This document shows, piece after piece, positions 7,938 through 15,909 of a DNA stretch of 64,000 bases. Made by a program: the position numbers and the translations under genes. The stretch covers positions 103,322 to 167,321 of the forward strand of contig CACYYG010000011.1 in assembly GCA_902778535.1 (NCBI GenBank), read 5' to 3'. This DNA comes from an uncultured Prevotellaceae bacterium (lineage in GTDB: Bacteria; Bacteroidota; Bacteroidia; Bacteroidales; Bacteroidaceae). The notes beneath the pieces are model-generated. The model had not been told where the DNA came from. It worked only from the letters and a program-made list of their open reading frames with translations, and ran no database searches. The stretch's first letter is position 1; each line of letters begins with the position of its first letter.

Positions 7938-10900
7938 TCATTTTCTCTTTTTAGAGGGCTCATTCAGAAAATTGGTGAGTGTGCGGAGCTGTTGGATGCC
8001 CTGATGATTGTTGTCGAGCGCCTCTACCTCGGCAAGATAGTCCATAGCATGTTTCTCGTCGCCCATGCCGTAGTAGCCGAGGGCAAGCATGTACTTGCAG
8101 TGTATTTCGTTCTTTGTGTCAAGGCTGTCGTCCCAGATGAGCAGGTCGGGCAATGAGACGGCGAAGTAGTCCATTGTGACGTGGTCGAAGTGGTGCTGCT
8201 TGCCGTAGCTGAGAAGTTTGTTGAAGAGGCAACGCGCCTTGTCCTCCTGGCCTAAGGCACGGTAGCACAGGCCGGCGTAGAATATCTTGTCGGGCTTCGC
8301 GTCGTTGTAGTACATGGCGGCAGCTGGCTCTGTGGGTCCGACGGTGCCTTTCTCGTAGCACTCATGGGCTTTCTCTTTCTTCCCAAGGGCATCGTAGGCA
8401 ATGCCGAGCAGATAGTAGAAGTCGTTCTCCTGAGCGCCGTAGAGCTTGCCCTCGCCCAGATGATGCGGATAGATCAAGCACTCGCTGAGCAGACTGATGG
8501 CGCTGTTGTTGTCCTTTCGGGCAAGAGCCTGCTTTGCCAGCTCGACGCGACAAATCTGGTATTGTGCCGACACTTTGCCTTCACCGCCTTCCCACGGGTG
8601 GAAACGGTGGGCATCGAGCTTCTTCTTCGCCTCTTCGTAGCGGCCCAGCTGGTTGAGCAGTGTGATTTCCTCAAGGATGAGGTCGTCGCGCTGGGCAATG
8701 AGCTGCGGATACTGCTGCAGGAAGTCGAGACGCTGCTGATGCCTATGGTGCAGGCGCTTGTAGAGCTGGTCGAGCTCCATGAGGATGCGCGCGTCGGTCT
8801 CGTCGAGGTGGAAGGCCCGTTCCATATACTCGACAGCCTCTTCTTTGCGCCCCTGTTTGTTAAGGCGTGCGAGGGCGAGGTTACGCCAGACGGTGGGGAA
8901 GTCCGGCGAAAGACGTGCCGACAGCTCCCAGTTCTCGACGGCGAGGTCGTACTGGCGCTTGTCGTAGTAGAGGCAGCCGAGGTAGTAGGGCGTATGGCCG
9001 CCGCTGGTCACACAGTTTTTCGCGTCCTCTAAGATGGCAACGTCCTCGATGCGGTTGGGGAAACAGCAGGCTGGGTCAGCCTCTTCGGCCTTCTGGTAAT
9101 AGCTTTTGCAGTCGGGGTAGCCGCTGGCTCTTCCCAAGTAATAATAGGTCATGGGCGAAGGCTCAACGCCCGGCTTGAGCGCGAGCTCGAGGATGGCAAG
9201 TGCCTCGCTCCTCATGCCCATCTCCATATAGTCGAGGGCCAGCTCATGGTAGTTGTTTGCGCTGCCGTGCATCAGCTCCACCATGTAGCGCAGCACCTCC
9301 TCGTCCTTCGTCAGCAGATATTTCTCGTAGAGGATGCCGTAGTTGAAGGGGTCGAGTTGCAGCGATTCCTTGATGAGCGCGAGCCGCTCGTTCAGCTGTT
9401 TCGAGCTGCCCGTCTGTAGCTCGCCCTTCTGGTGGTCTGTCTGGATGAGTCGCAGGATGCCAGCCTTCAGCATCCGTGCCTTGTGGTTGCAACTGTTGAA
9501 GATGAGGCTGCGGTTCACCTCGTCGAGGGCTGTCTCATAATGCCCTTGTCCCACGCTGCTGCAGGCGGCTTGGTAATAGGCGGCATCAGCGCAAGCCTTG
9601 TTCCATGCAGCTTTCAGGAACAAGGCACGCGCTCTTTCCGACCCCTCAGGCGAGAAGTGATGATATTGGGTGGCAACGCCCAGGTTGTACAACGGCTCGC
9701 CGTCATAAGGGTTGGGATTGCGCTTTTGCCAAATCTTGACAGCACGCTGAAGCAGTTCCTCAGCCTTGTCGAAACGGCCGCGGCGCAGATACCACAGTCC
9801 AGCCTGGTTGAGGCAGCGCACATCGTTGGGGTCGCGGCGCAGGGCCTCCTCGTAGTAGTCGAGGGCACTCCATGTGGCGTGACGGTACTGCTCCAAGTGC
9901 AGGCCGGTGAGGTAAAGCTGGTCGTTGGTCTTCGTGTCGACGGGCGACAGAGCGGCCTCGGCAGCGTCGGGGATGGGACGGATGCGGTCTTCTTCGGCCA
10001 CCCATTCTAACAGCGCTTCCCAGTGGTTGCGTCCGAGGGGCTGGATCTGGAAGCTCATATCACTTATTTCCATTCCCTTGTCATCAGTCCACTCGTGGTA
10101 GACCTCCTCGGGCGAGAGTGTGACTTGGCGGTCGATGAGATGAACGTCGCCGCCACAGGCATCAAGCACAATCTTCACCTTCTGCTTCGACGTGGCCAAC
10201 ACCATGAGGTGGAACTTGTCACCCTCCTTCTCCACGTTGAAGATGAAGTCCTTCGACGCTTGCTTCACCACGCCCAGCTCGCGGTAGGGCATGAAATACT
10301 GCGTAAACTGCTTCTCCTCGTATGGCATCAGCCACGAGAAGTCGGGCTGGTTCTCGGTATAGACACCCGCCATCAGCTCGATGTAGGGGCGGAAATAAGC
10401 CCCCCCTACTGCCCCCGAGGGGGCTTCATTTGACTTGCGGACATTTGTGTCCCCCTCGGGTAACGACAGGGGGACTTCGACCGGGTCTGTCAGATTTCTG
10501 TCCCAGGCACGGCCGAAGTCGCCGTTGCCCCACGTCCATTGCTTCTTGCCCGGCGAATAATGATGGCTGGCCACGTGGAGCATGCCGCCCTGCGTGTCGT
10601 TCTCGTAGCCACCTACAAAGTCGTACTTTGAGTTGACGGCCATATAGCTGGTGGGCACTTTGACGTTGCGGTAGTTGGAGATGTCGACGCCGGCGGAGTA
10701 GTCCATCTTATAATAGGTGCCTGTGGCGATGGGGAACGACGAGACAGCGCGCTTGCCGTGATCGAAGACGGCATTCACGTCGGGCGGGAAGACGCTCTGA
10801 TAGGCGTCGTTCACCTCTACGGCTGGATTTGCCCACCAGAGGAAGGTCTGCGGTATTGGTGTGGGATTGCTCACGCGGCCCCGAATCTCCAAGTAGGCAC

Positions 10901-11396
10901 AGCCCGGCCGCAGCGTGAAGCCTGCCATGCCCTTCTGATGGAACATCCGTTCTATCTCGTTCACCCAAACGGTTACCGAGCCGTCCTCGTTCTCCACGAT
11001 GGTAGAGTCGACAGGCATGTAGGTGGACGGACGGTGATGCTGCGGCCAGTTGAACTCGATGCCGCCACTGATCCAAGGCCCGCACAGGCCCACCAAAGCT
11101 GGCTTGATGACGTGGTTGTAGTAGACGAAGTGGCGCTGCTTGATTTTGTCGTACGCCATCTGGATGCGTCCGCCCAGTTCGGGCATCACCATCACCTTGA
11201 TGTATTCGTTCTCCATGAACACCACGTTCCAGTCGTGCGGCGTTGGCTCGTCGGCTATCGACTCGATGACGGGGTAAGGATACACCACGCCGCTTGAGCC
11301 CTGATATACGCGCTTCTCAAGGAACATCGGGTTCTTTTCGGCCTTTCCCACCTCGTAGGTCGGAATGGTCACAATCTCTCTCCAAGCTTTTATCAT
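7938..11396 (-). CDS. DUF5107 and tetratricopeptide-repeat protein
   Basis: An 1,152-residue protein without a signal peptide. Residues 1 to about 420 match the DUF5107 family as I know it: a galactose-mutarotase-like beta-sandwich with MPELGGRIQMAYDK, GPWISGGIEFNWP and WTWGNGDFGRAWDRNLTD. The rest is helical TPR repeats, for example YYEEALRRDPNDVRCLNQAG and YLGCLYYDKRQYDLAVENWE. The mutarotase fold suggests carbohydrate binding or processing; the exact reaction is unknown. It follows the sugar MFS transporter by 38 bases, so probably the same operon and pathway. Residues about 308-333 are encoded by an in-frame GC-rich palindromic element. Confidence 0.85.
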   Translation of the reverse strand: MIKAWREIVTIPTYEVGKAEKNPMFLEKRVYQGSSGVVYPYPVIESIADEPTPHDWNVVFMENEYIKVMVMPELGGRIQMAYDKIKQRHFVYYNHVIKPALVGLCGPWISGGIEFNWPQHHRPSTYMPVDSTIVENEDGSVTVWVNEIERMFHQKGMAGFTLRPGCAYLEIRGRVSNPTPIPQTFLWWANPAVEVNDAYQSVFPPDVNAVFDHGKRAVSSFPIATGTYYKMDYSAGVDISNYRNVKVPTSYMAVNSKYDFVGGYENDTQGGMLHVASHHYSPGKKQWTWGNGDFGRAWDRNLTDPVEVPLSLPEGDTNVRKSNEAPSGAVGGAYFRPYIELMAGVYTENQPDFSWLMPYEEKQFTQYFMPYRELGVVKQASKDFIFNVEKEGDKFHLMVLATSKQKVKIVLDACGGDVHLIDRQVTLSPEEVYHEWTDDKGMEISDMSFQIQPLGRNHWEALLEWVAEEDRIRPIPDAAEAALSPVDTKTNDQLYLTGLHLEQYRHATWSALDYYEEALRRDPNDVRCLNQAGLWYLRRGRFDKAEELLQRAVKIWQKRNPNPYDGEPLYNLGVATQYHHFSPEGSERARALFLKAAWNKACADAAYYQAACSSVGQGHYETALDEVNRSLIFNSCNHKARMLKAGILRLIQTDHQKGELQTGSSKQLNERLALIKESLQLDPFNYGILYEKYLLTKDEEVLRYMVELMHGSANNYHELALDYMEMGMRSEALAILELALKPGVEPSPMTYYYLGRASGYPDCKSYYQKAEEADPACCFPNRIEDVAILEDAKNCVTSGGHTPYYLGCLYYDKRQYDLAVENWELSARLSPDFPTVWRNLALARLNKQGRKEEAVEYMERAFHLDETDARILMELDQLYKRLHHRHQQRLDFLQQYPQLIAQRDDLILEEITLLNQLGRYEEAKKKLDAHRFHPWEGGEGKVSAQYQICRVELAKQALARKDNNSAISLLSECLIYPHHLGEGKLYGAQENDFYYLLGIAYDALGKKEKAHECYEKGTVGPTEPAAAMYYNDAKPDKIFYAGLCYRALGQEDKARCLFNKLLSYGKQHHFDHVTMDYFAVSLPDLLIWDDSLDTKNEIHCKYMLALGYYGMGDEKHAMDYLAEVEALDNNHQGIQQLRTLTNFLNEPSKKRK
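10396..10478 (-). repeat. In-frame palindromic element, type 1, in the DUF5107 gene
   Basis: A C-run/G-run inverted repeat (CCCCCGAGGGGGC at about 10412-10424, CCCCCTCGGG at 10451-10460) encoding VPLSLPEGDT and KSNEAPSGAVGGA in the host frame. The same element, in the same frame and orientation, occurs in addB at 18212-18325. Confidence 0.8.
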
Positions 11397-11409
11397 AGTT
11401 GTTGTATGC

Positions 11410-11442
11410 GTTTTCGTTATCGTTAGGGTTTTCGTTATCGTT
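11410..11442. repeat. 15-bp direct repeat between the MFS and DUF5107 genes
   Basis: GTTTTCGTTATCGTT occurs at 11410-11424 and 11428-11442. The second copy contains the stop codon of the transporter gene. No promoter is seen here, which agrees with co-transcription. Confidence 0.75.
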
Positions 11443-12892
11443 GTTCTCCCACCAGCTCCTGCTCCAGCTGCTCCAGGCTCTTGCCCTTTGTCTCAGGCAG
11501 TCGTTTCAGGAAGAAGAGGAAGCCGCAGAGGCAGATGACAGAGTAAATCCAGAAGGCACCTTTGGCACCTATGCCGTCGCGCATCAGGGGGAAGGTGAAT
11601 GTCAGCGTGGAGCATCCCACCCAGAGGGCGAAGGTGCACGTAGCCATCGCCACGCCACGGATGCGGTTGGGGAACAGCTCACTCAACAACACCCAGGTGC
11701 ACGGTCCCAGCGTCATGGCATAGCAGCCGATGGCCAGCACCACCAGCACCACCATGAAGAATCCCTTCACCTCGAAGAAGAAACAAGTGCCGAGGATGAA
11801 GTAGATAATGCCCAGCCCGCCTGCGCCCAGCAGCATCAGCGAGCGGCGTCCCAAGCGGTCGACGGTATAGAGGGCAACGATGGTGAACACCACATTGGCC
11901 ACGCCTGTGATGACGATATTGAACAGGGCATCGCTGACCGAATAGCCTGCATCGGCGAATATCTTCGTGGCATAGTTGAAGATGACATTCGTGCCGCACC
12001 ATTGCTGGAACACGGCAATGACGAGACCCAGCACCAGCAGCGCCGCATAGCGCTTGGTGAAGAGTGCGCCAAGCCCTGCCTTTTCCTTCTGCACATCGGC
12101 GTCGGCAGCGGAGCGAATCTGCTGCAACTCTGCGTTGGCGTAAGCCGTGCCGCCCACCTTCGACAGCGTTGTCCTTGCCCTGTCGGTAAAGCCGTGCAGC
12201 ACTTGCCAGCGTGGACTCTCGGGAATGAAGAAGGCCAGCAGCAGGAACAGGGCTGCGGGCAGCGTCTCGGCCCAGAACATCCAGCGCCAGCCCGTCTGTC
12301 CGTTCCACGAACCCAGCATGTACTCATGGTATTGTGCCAGAAGTGCAGGGTCGCTCGATGTCTGGATGGCTGCCATCTCATCGGGGATTGGTCTCGCCAG
12401 CAGATGGTTGACAATCTGTGCCGCAAGGATGCCCAGCACGATGGTCATCTGATTGAGGCTGACCATTTTTCCGCGGATATGCGAGGGCGAGATTTCGGCG
12501 ATGTACATAGGCGACAAAGCCGACGCCACGCCGATGCCGATGCCACCCACAAAGCGTGCGATGTTGAACAGCGTGAAGTCGTTGAAGGCACCGGTGGCCA
12601 CAGCCGATACTGTGAAGAGTACCGCAGCTATCTGCAACAGGGGCTTGCGGCCGTATTTGTCGGCCATAGAACCCGCCAGCATGGCACCTATCAGACAGCC
12701 TATCAAGGCCGTCGACATGGCCACACCCTGCATCGTCGACGATGCCTGTATGCCGAAATAATGCTCATAGAACAGCTCGGCGCCGCCTATCACCACCCAG
12801 TCGTAGCCGAAAAGCAGGCCGCCCATCGCCGACACGGCGCAGATGAAATAGAGGAATCCCTTGTTATGATTTTGCATCATAGTTGAATACAA
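11435..12892 (-). CDS. Sugar:proton symporter of the MFS (XylE-like)
   Basis: A 485-residue inner-membrane protein with twelve predicted membrane segments. Family signatures: GGLLFGYDWVVIGGAE in TM1, ADKYGRKPLL in the first cytoplasmic loop, PESPRW at the end of the first half, DRLGRRSLML in the second half and PETKGKSLEQLEQEL at the C-terminus. These place it in the sugar porter family (xylose, arabinose, glucose or galactose transporters). The start could be Met 5 or Met 6. It precedes the DUF5107-TPR gene and follows the HAD phosphatase gene by 16 bases. Confidence 0.93.
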   Translation of the reverse strand: MYSTMMQNHNKGFLYFICAVSAMGGLLFGYDWVVIGGAELFYEHYFGIQASSTMQGVAMSTALIGCLIGAMLAGSMADKYGRKPLLQIAAVLFTVSAVATGAFNDFTLFNIARFVGGIGIGVASALSPMYIAEISPSHIRGKMVSLNQMTIVLGILAAQIVNHLLARPIPDEMAAIQTSSDPALLAQYHEYMLGSWNGQTGWRWMFWAETLPAALFLLLAFFIPESPRWQVLHGFTDRARTTLSKVGGTAYANAELQQIRSAADADVQKEKAGLGALFTKRYAALLVLGLVIAVFQQWCGTNVIFNYATKIFADAGYSVSDALFNIVITGVANVVFTIVALYTVDRLGRRSLMLLGAGGLGIIYFILGTCFFFEVKGFFMVVLVVLAIGCYAMTLGPCTWVLLSELFPNRIRGVAMATCTFALWVGCSTLTFTFPLMRDGIGAKGAFWIYSVICLCGFLFFLKRLPETKGKSLEQLEQELVGEQR

Positions 12893-12908
12893 TTATTGAT
12901 TATAAAAA

Positions 12909-13637
12909 CTATATTTGTAAATGCTCGAGCAGCTGCCCGAAGTGGTCTATCTGCACCATGCGCTCATGCTCGAAGTGCTCGTGATGCTCCAGCTGCCAGG
13001 TGACGTGGAAGGGAATGTAGACGCCCCAGGCGCCGATGGCCAGGGCCGGGGCAATGTCGCTCTTCAGCGAGTTGCCCACCATCAGCAGCTCGTCGGGCCT
13101 GATGTCCAGTTTTCGGCACAGGTCGAGGAATTCCTTTTCGCCCTTGTCGCTGGTAATCTCTACGTGGTCGAAGTATTTGGCCAGGCCACTGCGCTCTAAC
13201 TTGTGCTCCTGGTCGAGCAGCTCGCCCTTGGTGAAGACAACCAGGTCTCCTTCAAACCTTCCCCCGTTGGGGAGGCTTCCTTCGCGTAGGGCCTTTAGTG
13301 TTTCTTCCACTTCGGGCAGGGGAGGGCAGGGGAACTGCAGCAGGCCGTAGCAACGCTGCAGGATGTCGTTGATGGTGGCAGCAGGCATCTCGTGGCGGCT
13401 GACGCGCATGGCCGTTTCCAGCATCGACAGGGTGAAGGCCTTCACGCCGTAGCCAAGCAGGTACATGTTCTTCCGCTCGGTGGCGAAGAGCTCCATTGCT
13501 GCCGTCTCGCGGTCTACCCAAGGCGTCAGCTCGTCGTAGAGGTACTGCATCACCTTTTCGAAATGCCCTTGGCAGTCCCACAGGGTGTCGTCGGCGTCAA
13601 AGGCAATGACTTTGATATGTTTGTTTTTCATCTTCAA
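12909..13637 (-). CDS. HAD-superfamily phosphatase
   Basis: A 242-residue cytoplasmic hydrolase. HAD motif I is IAFDADDTLWD near residue 12, with nucleophile and acid/base Asp. Motif II is LVVFTKG (Thr), Lys is in SDKGEKEF, and motif III/IV is LLMVGNSLKSDIAPALAIGA. The substrate is not predictable; small phosphorylated sugars or nucleotides are typical. Residues about 112-127 (EGSLPNGGRFEG) look like a short palindromic insert between motif regions. It sits 3 bases from the preceding gene and 16 from the transporter. Confidence 0.88.
   Translation of the reverse strand: MKMKNKHIKVIAFDADDTLWDCQGHFEKVMQYLYDELTPWVDRETAAMELFATERKNMYLLGYGVKAFTLSMLETAMRVSRHEMPAATINDILQRCYGLLQFPCPPLPEVEETLKALREGSLPNGGRFEGDLVVFTKGELLDQEHKLERSGLAKYFDHVEITSDKGEKEFLDLCRKLDIRPDELLMVGNSLKSDIAPALAIGAWGVYIPFHVTWQLEHHEHFEHERMVQIDHFGQLLEHLQI
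13251..13300 (-). repeat. Possible short in-frame palindromic insert in the HAD gene
   Basis: CTTCCCCCGTTGGGGAGGCT at about 13258-13277 is GC-rich and palindromic and encodes SLPNGG-type residues just before the conserved DLVVFTKG motif. It is shorter and more diverged than the other elements in this window. Confidence 0.45.
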
Positions 13638-13640
13638 TTT

Positions 13641-14939
13641 TCAATCTTCTTCGTAGATGCTGAATGTGGCTGGGAGCGAGGACAGCTCTATCTCTTTCTG
13701 CCTGTCGGCTTCGGTGTTGTATTTTATGTACCACGAAGGCGGAAGGGCAACGAGGCCCCCCTCCAACTCCCCCAAAGGGGGAGAGTGCCTAACAGAGTCG
13801 CCGTGCGCAGCCAACTCCCCTCCTTTGGAGGGGTAGGGGGAGGTCTTAAGCGTTGCCTCCATATTGGGAAATCCGCCGCCCGTCTGCTCGCTGAACTCCT
13901 CCTTGGTCTTGTCGTAGTCGCCGTCGCGACCGCCATACACCAGCTTGTAGCTCACCTCGGCAGGATAGAGGGTGCTGTCGGAGCGATAGGCATAGCTGAC
14001 GCGGTAGTCGCGAATGAAAGTGTCAATGCGGTAGCCGAACACCTGCGCCATACGGTACATGAAGCCGTCGATGCGCTCCTGGCGGTTGGTCTTCGTGCCG
14101 GTGTGGCGATAGGCCTTGACAATGGTGCAGCGCATCGTGTCGATGACCAGCGTACCGTGGTCGTCGGCGTTTTTCGGTGAGCGGAAGCGCAGCTCTATCT
14201 CGTCGCTACTCTGCCCCTTGTATTCGTAGTTGGCGTAGAAACGGTGGTGGCGTATGAAACTGTTGTCGAGGTCTTCGATGAAATCCTCGTAGAGCATGCG
14301 CCGCAGGTTGCTGGTGTCGGTCAGGCGGGTGCTGTCGGCAGCCACGATGCGGGCCGTGTCGACCATCATGGCGTAGTGTTTATAGGTTGGGCTCTTGTGG
14401 CGCAGCAAGCCGGTCAGCTTCATGCGATAGATGCTGTTCGTGCCGAGGCTCTGCGTGTGATACTCAAACCGCTCATAGCCCTCATGGCCGTAGTAGAGCT
14501 TTTCTTTCTGCTTGACAACCCGTTTCAGGCAGCGCCTGATCCATTCCGGCTCGCGGTTGGTCACCACCACCTGACCCACGTCGCGATAGCGCGGCTGCAG
14601 ATAGATGGTGGATGGTGGAGGGTTGAGGGTTGAGGGTGATTGGTGGAGGGTGCGCTGCTCATAGTTCAGATGGCTGACTGTGAGCTTCTGCCATTGGAAA
14701 CTGATATGCGCCACGCCCTGCTCGTTGCTGACGCAGGAATGAAACTTTCCGTTCTCCTTGGTGTAGAGCGAGGCATGGGCAACGGGCTGATGCGTCACGG
14801 CATCGAGCACAGTAATATCCTGTGCGCTGAGTTTGCTCAATGGAACGCAAAGACATAAAGACACGAAGAATACGCCTGCCGCAGACATTTCTCGTACCTT
14901 CGTACCTCCGCACCTCCGTACCCCCGAAAACTTTCTCAC
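13641..14939 (-). CDS. Exported protein with carboxypeptidase-regulatory-like N-terminal domain
   Basis: Opens at GTG 14939, seven bases after the upstream stop; an internal ATG at about 14888 is an alternative start. A hydrophobic signal segment, GVFFVSLCLCVPLSKLSAQ, is followed by a short beta-sandwich-like domain (ITVLDAVTHQPVAHASLYT), as in CarboxypepD_reg-like proteins. About 300 residues of unrecognised sequence follow. Three repeat-derived tracts interrupt it: the signal-peptide region, residues about 95-110 (QSPSTLNPPPSTI), and residues about 363-397 (GGEL...RHSPPLGELEGG). Probably envelope-located; function unknown. Confidence 0.75.
   Translation of the reverse strand: MRKFSGVRRCGGTKVREMSAAGVFFVSLCLCVPLSKLSAQDITVLDAVTHQPVAHASLYTKENGKFHSCVSNEQGVAHISFQWQKLTVSHLNYEQRTLHQSPSTLNPPPSTIYLQPRYRDVGQVVVTNREPEWIRRCLKRVVKQKEKLYYGHEGYERFEYHTQSLGTNSIYRMKLTGLLRHKSPTYKHYAMMVDTARIVAADSTRLTDTSNLRRMLYEDFIEDLDNSFIRHHRFYANYEYKGQSSDEIELRFRSPKNADDHGTLVIDTMRCTIVKAYRHTGTKTNRQERIDGFMYRMAQVFGYRIDTFIRDYRVSYAYRSDSTLYPAEVSYKLVYGGRDGDYDKTKEEFSEQTGGGFPNMEATLKTSPYPSKGGELAAHGDSVRHSPPLGELEGGLVALPPSWYIKYNTEADRQKEIELSSLPATFSIYEED
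13748..13850 (-). repeat. In-frame palindromic element, type 2
   Basis: Two GC-rich hairpin arms (CTCCCCCAAAGGGGGAG and CCCCTCCTTTGGAGGGG) joined by GAGTGCCTAACAGAGTCG... It closely resembles 19488-19590 in addA, including the linker motif TGCGCAG, and is read in the same frame. Confidence 0.8.
14606..14655 (-). repeat. Degenerate heptamer array inside the 13641-14939 gene
   Basis: GGGTTGA-GGGTTGA-GGGTGAT with related flanking units (GGTGGAT, GGTGGAG). It encodes the low-complexity stretch QSPSTLNPPPSTI. Confidence 0.65.
14840..14924. repeat. Octamer array and AAAGACA-type repeat encoding a signal peptide
   Basis: Four octamers CGTACCTT, CGTACCTC, CGCACCTC, CGTACCCC at 14893-14924, and a purine-rich repeat (GCAAAGACATAAAGACACG) at about 14842-14860. 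On the minus strand they encode the N-terminal ~30 residues of the exported protein. Confidence 0.7.
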
Positions 14940-14946
14940 CAGTTAT

Positions 14947-15357
14947 TTACCGAAGCAGGTTAAAGAAGAACAGCACGGCAGCGTAGGAAGGTTTCACGTC
15001 CTTGGCATGACCCACGGTGTGGTAGTTGGAGTCCTGCACGGTGCCGTCGCTCTTGATGTGTCCCACGGTGCGGTAGTTCGAGTCCTGCACCGTACCGTCG
15101 CTCTTGTAGTGCCCCACGGTGCGGTAGTTCGAGTCCTGAATGGTGCCGTCGTCCTTGAGGTGTCCCACGGTACGGTAGTTGCCGTCCTGTATAGTGCCGT
15201 CAGTCTTGATGTGACCGATGGTGCTGTAGTTGGCGTTCTGAATGGTACCGTCGCTTTTCACGTAGCCAATGGTACGGTAGTTCGAGTCGCGCATGGTCTG
15301 TGCCGGCAGCGTCAGGCAGGCCAGCAGCAGGCTGAGGATAAGGAATAGTTTCTTCAT
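14947..15357 (-). CDS. 5-fold beta-flower repeat protein
   Basis: About 136 residues from ATG 15357 (MKKLFLILSLLLACLTLPAQ, a signal peptide); earlier Met codons lie in the promoter. The mature protein consists of six copies of a 17-residue repeat, NYRTVGHIKSDGTVQDS and variants, coded by 51-bp near-identical DNA repeats. A C-terminal hydrophobic segment, YAAVLFFF, follows. The pattern matches the 5-fold beta-flower family of Bacteroidota as I remember it, a small periplasmic or surface fold of unknown role. First gene of the minus-strand run towards 7938. Confidence 0.8.
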   Translation of the reverse strand: MKKLFLILSLLLACLTLPAQTMRDSNYRTIGYVKSDGTIQNANYSTIGHIKTDGTIQDGNYRTVGHLKDDGTIQDSNYRTVGHYKSDGTVQDSNYRTVGHIKSDGTVQDSNYHTVGHAKDVKPSYAAVLFFFNLLR

Positions 15358-15384
15358 AATCAGCATTGTAATGGTTTTCATTTG

Positions 15385-15392
15385 CAAAAATA
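15385..15392 (-). promoter_or_regulatory. Promoter -7 box of the beta-flower gene
   Basis: Minus-strand TATTTTTG at 15385-15392. It places the transcription start near 15378 and so excludes the two most upstream Met codons as starts. Confidence 0.55.
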
Positions 15393-15419
15393 CAAATAAA
15401 AAAAGAAAAGACCGTCATC

Positions 15420-15900
15420 AGGGCACTTAAAAAAGACTAAAATTCTGGAGGACGCATCGCTGCGCTCACCAGAATAGGAAAAATGTAAAGAAAAATAACC
15501 ACAAAAACAGGTCCGTGAAAAAAGCCGAAATAGAATGGGAAGAGGCAAAAAAGTGGCTGTTTTGCTATGTTTGGAATGAGAAACCGTGGTCCAAAAGTTG
15601 CACATTTTGTATTAAATGTGCGGTTTTTGGGCCTCATGAAGCATTTTTTCAGGGTCAAAACTGGCTTTCTAAGCTCTGCCAAGAGGTGCCTTTTTTTCAA
15701 AAGGGTGCTCCGCGTGAAAAAATCTCTCGTGAGATTTTTTTACGTACTTTTTCGCTAAGGTCAAAAACAAGTTGTTGTTTGGGCTATCTGTCTGATTCTC
15801 TGTACGATAGTCAAAGTACGAAAATACGGCGTTTTTTCGTTCAAGAATATTTCTGGCTCAGAATTTTTAAAATATGAGGGTAGTTAATGGATGTTTTTGT
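15420..15900. repeat. Long intergenic repeat, divergent copy C
   Basis: This gap of over 500 bases holds no convincing gene. It contains a hairpin, GTGAAAAAATCTC (15714-15726) with GAGATTTTTTTAC (15731-15743), preceded by TTCAAAAGGGTGCTCCGC. The layout matches the hairpin of the repeats at 46892-47143 and 58141-58392. A second inverted pair, GCACAT...ATGTGC, lies near 15601-15623. Open frames on both strands are ignored because they follow the repeat. Confidence 0.5.
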
Positions 15901-15909
15901 AAAAATTTT

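Noticed and set aside
11399-12886. 495-codon open frame antisense to the sugar transporter
   Set aside because: It mirrors the MFS gene base for base, its product is low complexity (H, Q, E rich) and lacks a promoter; the minus frame has clear family motifs.
15515-15877. 120-codon frame in the 15.4-15.9 kb gap
   Set aside because: Lies in the repeat copy C; overlapping frames are open on both strands and none has a start context or recognisable motif.
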